From Candidatus Geoarchaeota archaeon (lineage in GTDB: Archaea; Thermoproteota; Thermoprotei; Gearchaeales; WAQG01): 7,796 nt of DNA. Positions 1 to 5,092 of this stretch are shown here, piece after piece. The translations under genes and the position numbers were made by a program. The stretch spans positions 1 through 7,796 of the forward strand of contig WAQG01000080.1 of NCBI GenBank assembly GCA_015520395.1, read 5' to 3'. Below the pieces are notes generated by a model. That model was not told where the DNA came from, made no database searches, and saw nothing but the letters and a program-made list of their open reading frames with translations. The stretch's first letter is position 1. Each line of letters starts with the position of its first letter.

Positions 1-143
1 ACTGTCCTCTTATCCCTCCCAACCCTCTCGGCAACCTCCGAGAGGGTGAGGGCAACGCTGGAAGCCATGAGAATCCTAACTATCCTCCACCTCGACTCCT
101 CACTCAAAACTGCAAGCACTTTCTGAGCCTCGACTCCACCCAC
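1..143 (-). CDS. Winged-helix transcriptional regulator, 3' end cut off by window edge
   Basis: The complement strand reads from a GTG at 143-141 to the window edge without a stop, giving 47 residues. They include SEESRWRIVRIL, a recognition pattern common at the start of ArsR-like winged-helix domains, then LTLSEVAERVGRDKRTV, which has the shape of helix 2, turn and recognition helix. The family assignment is from this pattern only; the wing and any effector domain lie outside the window. An in-frame ATG at 167-165 would add eight residues (MRGCIGGF), but it lies inside the TATA-like element at 166-174, so I prefer the GTG. That GTG lies about 26 nt downstream of the element and would make a leaderless mRNA. 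The gene is divergent from the operon starting at 196, so it could be a local regulator of that operon and of itself; that is inference. It could equally be a general archaeal HTH protein unrelated to its neighbours. Confidence 0.72.
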   Translation of the reverse strand, partial: MGGVEAQKVLAVLSEESRWRIVRILMASSVALTLSEVAERVGRDKRT

Positions 144-165
144 AAACCCACCAATACAACCACGC

Positions 166-173
166 ATATTTAA
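166..173. promoter_or_regulatory. AT-rich TATA-like element between divergent genes
   Basis: The sequence ATATTTAA reads TTAAATAT on the complement, so it resembles an archaeal TATA box on both strands. Its centre (about 169.5) is 26-27 nt from the ATG at 196 on the plus strand and about the same from the GTG at 143 on the minus strand. That is the usual distance from TATA box to transcription start in archaea, so both genes could be leaderless and share this element. Neither start has a convincing ribosome binding site, which fits. Confidence 0.5.
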
Positions 174-195
174 CTTACGCTAACAGCTGGCGGCG

Positions 196-360
196 ATGCT
201 CTCGACGTTACACGCGGCTGGGCCTATCGCCCCGCCGACCTCTCATACCCATGAGCACTATCTCCTTACCGGGAGTGCGATTCTCCTATCACTGAGTCTC
301 CTAACCGGTTCAGGATTGGTTTTCTGCCAGTCTCAGCGTTGTTTTCGTGGGGTGAAATAG
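196..360 (+). CDS. Small single-span membrane protein (54 aa), first gene of the radA cluster
   Basis: An ATG at 196 opens a 54-residue frame ending with TAG at 358-360, directly touching the ATG of the next gene at 361. The N-terminal part holds a histidine-rich stretch (HTHEH, residues 17-21). One hydrophobic segment follows at about residues 27-44 (SAILLSLSLLTGSGLVFC), and then a short basic tail with a second Cys (C44 and C49). I do not recognise a family. Support for it being a gene: it starts about 26 nt from a TATA-like element, as a leaderless gene would; it fills the gap between promoter and the next gene; and its stop is flush with the next start. No ribosome binding site is needed if it is leaderless. 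It could instead be a chance frame in a 5' leader. The His/Cys content might bind metal, but nothing proves that. Confidence 0.45.
   Translation: MLSTLHAAGPIAPPTSHTHEHYLLTGSAILLSLSLLTGSGLVFCQSQRCFRGVK
349..355 (+). promoter_or_regulatory. Ribosome binding site for the gene at 361
   Basis: GGGGTGA lies 5 nt before the ATG at 361 and matches the archaeal anti-Shine-Dalgarno (GGTGA core). It fixes the start at 361 over the out-of-frame TTG at 339. It also shows that this gene is read as an internal gene of a longer message, not as a leaderless first gene. Confidence 0.75.
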
Positions 361-957
361 ATGGCCTTTGGGCGGTGGTTAAAGGTGCTGATCCTCGCCC
401 TGCTCGGCATCGCAGTGCCCTTAGTTATGGCTCCGATACTTGCCTATCTTGCCGTAGGAAGGAAAGGGGGTACAGGTCGCAAAGGCAGGGCAAAGACCGA
501 CATGAAGGCCGAGGGCGGTAGGCCAGCTCTTAGAGAGTTACTGAGTAGCTTGGCTAAGCGGGGGAGGGCTCAGCTACGTTACATTGGAAGTCTAGATGGT
601 GTAAGGGTCTACCTCTCCCAGGATGGCGACACCGTAATCTACAGATCAGGGTTCGCATATTATGGATGGAGCGTTCTGAGGGCCCGTTTCAGAGCTCCGG
701 TCGGAAGGGAGCTTATCGAGAGTGTACTAGCGGTCCCGGGGCCCGTGGAGGTTAGGCTCAGGGATGTGGGGAGGGAAGTCGAGGTGAAGGTTGGCTGCCT
801 AAGGTATGCTCTTAAGGGGTCGCGCGAGCTGGTAGAGGAGATCGTGGGCGAGCTTAGAATGAAGGCTGGCTACGTTGCCTCTACACTAGCCTCACAGAAC
901 CCTCTAGAGATTACCCAACGCCAGCTCAAGGGATCCGAGCTCGTGGAGGTGATGTAG
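361..957 (+). CDS. Membrane-anchored hypothetical protein (198 aa)
   Basis: The frame encodes one N-terminal hydrophobic segment at about residues 7-32 (core LKVLILALLGIAVPLVMAPI). A very basic glycine-rich linker follows (residues 34-50), then a soluble domain of about 145 residues with alternating beta and helix character. By the positive-inside rule the basic linker suggests the C-terminal domain faces the cytoplasm. I do not recognise the family and see no catalytic motif. There is a single cysteine, in GCLRYAL. A GGGGTGA ribosome binding site precedes the ATG. The gene is one nucleotide from the next start, and its last codons contain that gene's ribosome binding site, so the two are almost certainly co-translated. 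As an anchored cytoplasmic domain next to a HerA-like protein it could be a membrane adaptor for it; this is inference from gene order only. Confidence 0.82.
   Translation: MAFGRWLKVLILALLGIAVPLVMAPILAYLAVGRKGGTGRKGRAKTDMKAEGGRPALRELLSSLAKRGRAQLRYIGSLDGVRVYLSQDGDTVIYRSGFAYYGWSVLRARFRAPVGRELIESVLAVPGPVEVRLRDVGREVEVKVGCLRYALKGSRELVEEIVGELRMKAGYVASTLASQNPLEITQRQLKGSELVEVM
945..953 (+). promoter_or_regulatory. Near-perfect Shine-Dalgarno for the HerA-like gene
   Basis: GGAGGTGAT is a full-length match to the 3' end of archaeal 16S rRNA and lies 5 nt before the ATG at 959. It is embedded in the last codons of the upstream gene. It is the strongest ribosome binding site in the window, which suggests this gene is translated efficiently. 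Confidence 0.85.
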
Positions 958-958
958 G

Positions 959-2266
959 ATGGTCTTCAACTTCGATGTAGAGCTTGTCGAAGGTTGGCAT
1001 GGGGTCTTCGGGAATGGAAGAAGGCTGCTTGCGGCGAGGCTGATCAGAGAGCTTGGTGAGGTCGGGGCTGTGCCACTGGTCGTCGATACCCATGGGTTCT
1101 TCGCCCAGGTATTAGAGGAAGGCGTGGTTCTGAGGCTAGGCGTGGATGTCTCTTTAGATGTGTTCAGGATTGCGGGGGACGGCTCTGAGGACTCCATAGT
1201 AAGGTTAGCTGAGGTGCTTCAGGCGGCCTTCGACATAGATGATTCTGAGCAGATGTGGGTTCTGGAGGGCTTAAGGGTCATGTACTCGGAGAGCGGCAGG
1301 GCGGGCTTCTCAGAGCTCATTGGGTGGCTGATGGAGGCTAAGGCTATGAGCAGCGTTGCTGAGGGATATAGGCTTGAGGCCCTCATCTCCAAGCTATACA
1401 TGGCGACGGCGGGCTCAAACATAGTTGCCCTCGAGAATAGGTTGGGGGAGAGCCTCTGGGATGTGGAGTTTCAGGGACTGACTATAATAGACCTGTCGCC
1501 CCTCTCAGGACTGAAGGCGCGTGGGGCAGCCCAGATTCTAGTTCCCATTGTGCTTGCGCTTAGGGATGGGCTGCCCGAGAACCTCTACCTCTTCATCGAC
1601 TCAGTAAACCTCGGGTTGCCTGAGAGGAGGAAGTATACGAGGTATGAGCTGTCTCTTAGAAGCGCCAGGGTCTTCACACTGCTGGAGCACCTCGACGTCC
1701 TCAAGGAGCGGGGGGCCACAGCTGGTTTTTCAGCTCCCTCTGCCTCCATGATCGACCAGGATCTTGTCAGGCTGCTGGAGACACTCATACTATTAGAGCC
1801 ATCGTTCGTTAGAGACGCCGACCTTATCCGGAGGATCTCCGGCGGAAGGTTGGAGGAAAAGCCCCCGTGGGCGAACTGTCTTTTAACCTCCTCGAACGGC
1901 GCAGTTTGGATGGCTATCGATCTTAAGGAAACCCATATCTACGCCGAGCCCATCCTCGACAGCGGCGGCTCCGGTGTGAGGCCGCTTAGACCTGCAACCC
2001 TCCTTGAGGCGGTTTTCCATGAGCACGCCAAGGTGGTTGCGAGGTTTATAGAGGCCCTTAGGCTGAGCTTCATGACGCGCGGCGAGGCCGTGCTGTGGTT
2101 CAAGAGGGAGAGGGTTGGGGAGGAGGAGGCGGACTTCCTTGTAAACAGGATGATGGGTCTTGGCCTCATCAGGGAAATGCTCTCGGCGGGGAGGCGCATC
2201 CTCGTCCCAACTATGAAGGGGCTGCGGGCTTATGAGGAAGCGAGGCTTAGGGGGGTGTTAAGATGA
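959..2266 (+). CDS. HerA/VirB4-like P-loop family protein with degenerate Walker motifs, probable pseudo-ATPase
   Basis: The 435-residue product follows the order of HerA/VirB4/FtsK-type ATPases, but the nucleotide-binding residues are missing. Residues 14-22 read HGVFGNGRR where the family has a GxxGxGK[S/T] P-loop, so the Lys-Ser/Thr pair is replaced by Arg-Arg. After a helix comes VPLVVDTHGFF (38-48), matching the family's VLVIDPHGEY strand. GLTIIDLSPL (173-182) matches the strand before the long helix. NLYLFIDSVNLGLP (208-221) sits where LLVIDEAHNLLP is expected, so the Walker B Asp stays but the catalytic Glu is Ser. The segment GATAGFSAPS (252-261) lacks the usual sensor Gln of a TQ/SQ pattern. 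The C-terminus (about 373-430) looks like a winged helix. There is no HAS-barrel N-terminal domain. I infer a structural or regulatory role without ATP hydrolysis. The gene is intact with a strong ribosome binding site, so it is not simply decaying. The family call rests on pattern alone. Confidence 0.72.
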   Translation: MVFNFDVELVEGWHGVFGNGRRLLAARLIRELGEVGAVPLVVDTHGFFAQVLEEGVVLRLGVDVSLDVFRIAGDGSEDSIVRLAEVLQAAFDIDDSEQMWVLEGLRVMYSESGRAGFSELIGWLMEAKAMSSVAEGYRLEALISKLYMATAGSNIVALENRLGESLWDVEFQGLTIIDLSPLSGLKARGAAQILVPIVLALRDGLPENLYLFIDSVNLGLPERRKYTRYELSLRSARVFTLLEHLDVLKERGATAGFSAPSASMIDQDLVRLLETLILLEPSFVRDADLIRRISGGRLEEKPPWANCLLTSSNGAVWMAIDLKETHIYAEPILDSGGSGVRPLRPATLLEAVFHEHAKVVARFIEALRLSFMTRGEAVLWFKRERVGEEEADFLVNRMMGLGLIREMLSAGRRILVPTMKGLRAYEEARLRGVLR

Positions 2267-2571
2267 CAGTGGAGTGGGTTGGCGACGGAACCCTAAGGAT
2301 ATATCTGGGGCCCTCCAGGCTGGGCGTCCTTTACGTTGAGGTCTCCTTGAAGGGGGAGGACAGGGTTGTCAGAAGGCTTATTGCCCACGGGAAGAGGGGG
2401 AGAAAGACCGTGTTGAGCTATGAGACCTACACGCTCAGCCAGTTTAGCGTGGCGGTAGAGGCGATGCGGGACTTCCTCTGGGCGGTCAGGAGGCGCCGCT
2501 CACCGTCAGAAATAGTTGCGAGGTTGAAGGGGCTTGTCGAGATGCTTGAGGCGGAGCTCGGGGGTGTCTAG
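2263..2571 (+). CDS. Hypothetical protein (102 aa) between the HerA-like gene and radA
   Basis: The start ATG overlaps the upstream stop as ATGA (4 nt), and GGGGGTG lies 5 nt before it, so translational coupling is likely. The first 55 residues look beta-rich (TLRIYLG, GVLYVEVSL, KTVLSYETYTL). The rest looks helical (about 57-77 and 82-99), with a very basic patch AVRRRRSPSE (74-83) between the helices. It has no cysteines, no membrane segment and no motif I recognise. Its 3' end overlaps the radA start by 8 nt and supplies radA's ribosome binding site. A small basic protein translated together with RadA could be an accessory or DNA-binding partner, but that is only gene-context inference. 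Confidence 0.8.
   Translation: MTVEWVGDGTLRIYLGPSRLGVLYVEVSLKGEDRVVRRLIAHGKRGRKTVLSYETYTLSQFSVAVEAMRDFLWAVRRRRSPSEIVARLKGLVEMLEAELGGV
2553..2556 (+). promoter_or_regulatory. Ribosome binding site that sets the radA start at 2564
   Basis: GGAG lies 7 nt before a GTG at 2564. The upstream in-frame TTG at 2534 has no comparable site and would add ten residues (MSRCLRRSSG) not typical of RadA. The GTG start gives a 316-residue protein, normal for the family. Confidence 0.65.
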
Positions 2572-3514
2572 GTTGGAGTTGAGGGATGTTAGGGGGATAG
2601 GGAGGGTTACCCTGAAGAAGCTGGTGGATGCTGGTATAACTACGGTTAGGGAGCTCATAGTCCTCCCACCCAGGGAGATAGCCGAGCTGACTGGGCTGCC
2701 CGAGTCTAGGGTAAGGGCCCTTGCAGCCAACGCCAGGGAGATGCTTAGGAACGAGTATGTTTCGGCCGAGGAGTTGGACGCCCTTAAGATGAGTAGCCCG
2801 AGGCTGACCACGGGCGTCAAATCCCTTGACAGGCTTCTTGGGGGGATCGAGGGCGGGGTTATCACAGAGTTTGCTGGCGAGTATGGGTCAGGGAAAACCC
2901 AGCTCTGCCACCAGCTCTCAGTAACCGTTCAGTTGCCCGAAAGGATGGGCGGGCTGGAGAGGAGTGCGATATACGTGGATACTGAGGGGACATTCTCAAC
3001 CGAGAGGATCAAGGCCATGGCTAAGAGGTTTGGCCTCAACGTAAGGGACGTGCTTCGCAGGATATACGTCGTAAGAGCCTACAACTCGGACCATCAGATA
3101 GAGGTTATAAGGGCGGCCAGGAGCAGGATCCCCGAGCTGGATATAGGCATACTCATCGTGGACTCACTAATAAACCACTTTAGGAGCGAGTATCCGGGCA
3201 GGGAGAACCTGGCAGTCAGACAACAGAGGCTTAAGTCCCACCTTCAGGACCTCATGAGGATAGCGGAGATCTACAGCATGCCAGTCATCTTCACAAACCA
3301 GATCGTCTCCTCCCCCGACCCATTCTCAGGGATGTCCAAGGTGCCGGCGGGCGGGAATGTTGTGGCGCACAGCGCAACCTACAGGATCTTCCTGGGCAAG
3401 AAGAAGGGCGGGCTCCGCTACGCCAGAATAATAGACTCACCAAAGCATCCCGAGGGCAGCGAGGCATACTTCAGGATAACTGACGAGGGCGTGGTGGACG
3501 TAGACGGGGAGTAA
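2564..3514 (+). CDS. radA: DNA repair and recombination protein RadA
   Basis: RadA is the archaeal RecA/Rad51 recombinase. It forms ATP-dependent filaments on single-stranded DNA and drives strand exchange in recombinational repair. Numbering from the GTG, residues 5-60 are the helix-hairpin-helix DNA-binding domain (VRGIGRVTLKKLVDAGI, then LTGLPESRVRALA). The interdomain polymerisation motif is Y65-V-S-A68 where most RadA have FxxA. The ATPase core has TEFAGEYGSGKTQ with Walker A at 105-113, YVDTEGTF with the conserved Glu (137-144), Walker B ILIVDSL (196-202) and TNQIVSSPDPF (244-254). The L2 end reads PAGGNVVAHSATYR (261-274), with GGN instead of the common GGH. ARIIDSPKHPEG (287-298) is followed by FRITDEGVVDV at the C-terminus. 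The length of 316 is typical and all catalytic motifs are intact. It is the last gene of the cluster; a T-tract follows. Confidence 0.96.
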   Translation: MSRLELRDVRGIGRVTLKKLVDAGITTVRELIVLPPREIAELTGLPESRVRALAANAREMLRNEYVSAEELDALKMSSPRLTTGVKSLDRLLGGIEGGVITEFAGEYGSGKTQLCHQLSVTVQLPERMGGLERSAIYVDTEGTFSTERIKAMAKRFGLNVRDVLRRIYVVRAYNSDHQIEVIRAARSRIPELDIGILIVDSLINHFRSEYPGRENLAVRQQRLKSHLQDLMRIAEIYSMPVIFTNQIVSSPDPFSGMSKVPAGGNVVAHSATYRIFLGKKKGGLRYARIIDSPKHPEGSEAYFRITDEGVVDVDGE

Positions 3515-3517
3515 GCC

Positions 3518-3533
3518 TAAATAAACAATAAAC
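3518..3533 (+). promoter_or_regulatory. TATA-like region for the 134-aa gene
   Basis: TAAATAAACAATAAAC contains two overlapping AT-rich TATA candidates. The second (about 3527-3533) is roughly 26 nt from the ATG at 3555, which would give a leaderless message. The first (3518-3525) would give an 8-nt leader. No ribosome binding site precedes the ATG, which favours the leaderless reading. Confidence 0.45.
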
Positions 3534-3536
3534 CTC

Positions 3537-3541
3537 TTTTT
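3537..3541 (+). terminator. Possible T-tract terminator after radA
   Basis: A run of five T within CTCTTTTTCC lies 23 nt after the radA stop, without a stem. Archaeal intrinsic termination often uses such U-rich runs. It overlaps the region between the promoter-like sequence and start of the next gene, so termination may be partial. Confidence 0.3.
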
Positions 3542-3554
3542 CCATAGATGCGCC

Positions 3555-3959
3555 ATGAGCTTGGAGGAGATTGTGCAGGCTATGCGGGATGGACGTAGCG
3601 TTGTTGTGACCTATGATGAGGAAGGCGGCCTCGTTATCGAGCCCTATAAAGGGATCTCCAAGGCTAAGGTCGGCAAAAAGGAGTTGAAGGGGGTTCGAAG
3701 AAGGAAACCGAAGGCGCCCGCGAAGGTTATTAAGAGGGCTGAGAGAGTCGTTGAGAGGCTTATAGAGGGTAAGGTCCCCTTCAGAATTATAGTTGGAAGG
3801 GGGGAGGTTGAAATAAGGTTCAGCCTGGATCAGTATGTGAAGCTGACAAAGGAGGATGAGGCCAAGATCGTCGGGTTCTCTTCAGCAGATGAGCACCCGA
3901 TTAGCCTGTTCCGAGATGAGCTCACGGGGCTCCGGGTAGTCTTCCTAAAGCCCCTATAA
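3555..3959 (+). CDS. Hypothetical basic protein (134 aa)
   Basis: I do not recognise this protein. It begins with a short helix and a beta pair (SLEEIVQAM, then SVVVTYDEEGGLVIEPY). A strongly basic segment follows at about residues 35-62 (GKKELKGVRRRKPKAPAKVI and onward). Then come a helix (RAERVVERLIEG) and a beta-rich C-terminal half (FRIIVGRGEVEIRFSL, LTGLRVVFLKPL). It has no cysteine, membrane segment or catalytic signature. The basic middle could contact nucleic acid. The gene sits 40 nt after radA but has its own TATA-like sequence and no ribosome binding site, so it is probably a separate, leaderless transcript and not part of the radA operon. Codon use resembles its neighbours, with no sign of transfer. 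Confidence 0.78.
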   Translation: MSLEEIVQAMRDGRSVVVTYDEEGGLVIEPYKGISKAKVGKKELKGVRRRKPKAPAKVIKRAERVVERLIEGKVPFRIIVGRGEVEIRFSLDQYVKLTKEDEAKIVGFSSADEHPISLFRDELTGLRVVFLKPL

Positions 3960-3964
3960 CAACT

Positions 3965-4588
3965 ATGTTAGCCTCATCCAGTAATCATTATTTTGGGTTG
4001 AAGCTGCGGACAATAATTCCGGCCTTAATGGCGATGTTTATCTGTATCAGCCTTGCTTACCTCAGTGCGTATCAGCATGGGTCCCCTGAGGGGCCCCAAC
4101 TAGCATAAATATCGCCGTCATAGTTGGTAATGTCGGTATTTCTCCAAGCCTGAAAGCCGCCTGGGGCCTCTCGATACTCGTTGAGACAGTTGGGCTGAAC
4201 GTGGTGGCTCAGCACCGAGCCTGACCCCCAAGCTCCTACCTATAACGCCGAGCACCTAGGAGTAAATCTCTCTAAGGTCGATGTGGTCGTTATAGTCACG
4301 TCCATGGCAGTTATTACTGAGGATTTCCAGGGCTTGCCGGCAGGGTGAAACCGGGAACACCGGTCTATTATCTGCGGGGGAGGTGTGGGTAGCCTCCCAT
4401 GTAGGGAGCCTTGGTTTGCGCCGATCCCAATAAACCATACGGTGATGATATCAGGAGACACATATGTCATTAATCTCTCCTACAGCCCGCCCTCAACAAT
4501 TGCAATGAGATTCAAGAACGGACTCTTGCCTACCATTGGCTGTAGCCACTCGGGGTTGGGTGTGGCAATTGGTGGGGCGTGTTTATAG
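3965..4588 (+). pseudogene. Decayed metallo-beta-lactamase-fold hydrolase (dihydropteroate synthase-related MBL subfamily)
   Basis: No long frame exists here, yet stitched pieces follow one MBL-fold protein. Frame from 4105: INIAVIVGN, then LKAAWGLSILVET. After a shift, EPDP (4217-4228) and KLL (4230-4238) lead to YNAEHLGVNLSKVDVVVIVTS (from 4241). Another shift gives HGSYY-stop-GFPGLAGRVKPGTPVYYL (from 4303), which aligns with the HGHYDHTGGLP metal site plus PGTPVY. Finally, PSTIAMRFKNGLL, then TIGCSHSG (4535-4555) and VAIGGACL match the GCSH and VIGGFHL landmarks, with sequence missing between them. The metal motif HxHxDH has become HGSYY and a stop. At least four frame changes, an internal stop and a C-terminal deletion make sequencing error unlikely as the sole cause. 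A 47-residue N-terminal frame (3965-4108) with a membrane-like segment (TIIPALMAMFICISLAYLSA) directly precedes it. It may be the original signal/anchor or a separate small gene. The subfamily is from memory of these landmarks. Confidence 0.75.
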
Positions 4589-4624
4589 GTGTTATTTCTA
4601 TGTGGTTTGCGTTGCGGGGTTTAC

Positions 4625-4639
4625 GGAACCCTTTTATAA
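4625..4639 (+). promoter_or_regulatory. Archaeal promoter (BRE plus TATA box) for the ybjQ-like gene
   Basis: TTTTATAA at 4632-4639 is a close match to the archaeal TATA consensus, with a purine-rich GGAAC (possible BRE) just upstream. The expected transcription start is about 4661, leaving a leader of around 9 nt before the ATG at 4670. AGGTG at 4660-4664 could serve as a ribosome binding site if the start is slightly upstream. This is the clearest promoter in the window. Confidence 0.75.
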
Positions 4640-4669
4640 CTTGATAGATGTTAAAGACTAGGTGTAAGG

Positions 4670-5092
4670 ATGTCTGAGAAGAGGGGTCAGATGCTTATAG
4701 TTACGACGCCCTACATCCCTGGGTATTCTATAAAGGAGATAATAGGGGTCGTCTATGGGGTGACGGCGAGGTCGAGGACGCTGGGCGGTGTGATAACGGG
4801 TGTTCAGGCCCTGGTTGTCGGCGGTAAGCTGGATATATACATCAGTGAGGCTGAGAGCGCCCTGAAGGAGGCGGTGAAGAAGATGGTCTCGGAGGCTGAG
4901 AAAAGGGGGGCGAACGCGATTATTGGGGTTAACCTAAGTATGAGTGATGTGTTCGGGGCAACAGTCTTCACCGTCTGGGGTACCGCTGTTAAGGCTGAGC
5001 CCGTGACGGCGGCTGTGCCGACCCTCAGCATGGAGGAGATAGCCTCCTTCGCCGAGGCCATAGGGCTGACAGCGCCTAAAAAAGAGCAGTGA
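4670..5092 (+). CDS. YbjQ/UPF0145 family protein
   Basis: The core (about residues 9-108) has the family pattern. It starts with IVTTPYIPGYSIKEIIGVVYG (close to the TTTPxIPGYEIxEVLGVVxG start), then VTARSRTLGG. Next is a long helix EAESALKEAVKKMVSEAEKRGANAIIGV, matching the R-A-xxxM-xxEAxxLGANAVVGVR segment, and then VFTVWGTAVKAEP. Members are small proteins of about 100-110 residues annotated as putative heavy-metal-binding or simply uncharacterised; their biochemical role is not settled. This one has about 30 extra residues at the C-terminus (PVTAAVPTLSMEEIASFAEA and a KKEQ tail) and seven before the usual start. A second ATG at codon 8 is possible, but the promoter spacing favours 4670. 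Its stop overlaps the next gene's start (GTGA), so it is probably co-translated with the glycosylase-like gene. There is no cysteine, so any metal binding would not be through thiols. Confidence 0.88.
   Translation: MSEKRGQMLIVTTPYIPGYSIKEIIGVVYGVTARSRTLGGVITGVQALVVGGKLDIYISEAESALKEAVKKMVSEAEKRGANAIIGVNLSMSDVFGATVFTVWGTAVKAEPVTAAVPTLSMEEIASFAEAIGLTAPKKEQ

Noticed and set aside
339..521. Plus-strand TTG frame of 60 codons overlapping the 198-residue gene
   Set aside because: It has no ribosome binding site and competes with a well-supported frame that starts after GGGGTGA.
904..2199. Several minus-strand frames opposite the HerA-like gene
   Set aside because: All are Ser/Thr/Pro-rich shadows with no ribosome binding site or motif.
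2506..2865. Minus-strand frame of 119 codons over the radA start
   Set aside because: Low-complexity Ser/Leu-rich translation, antisense to conserved RadA sequence; a shadow frame.
4083..4097. CCCC-TGA-GGGG inverted repeat followed by GGGGCCCC, considered as a terminator or insertion-sequence end
   Set aside because: Short, GC-only, no T-tract and no matching partner repeat nearby; it lies within decaying sequence.
4240..4470. Minus-strand frames inside the pseudogene region
   Set aside because: The plus strand explains this stretch better as MBL-fold fragments; the minus translations show no recognisable fold.
4617..4631. GGGTT/AACCC inverted repeat over the BRE of the ybjQ-like promoter, considered as an operator
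   Set aside because: Only 5 bp arms; this is easily chance and cannot be supported without comparative data.
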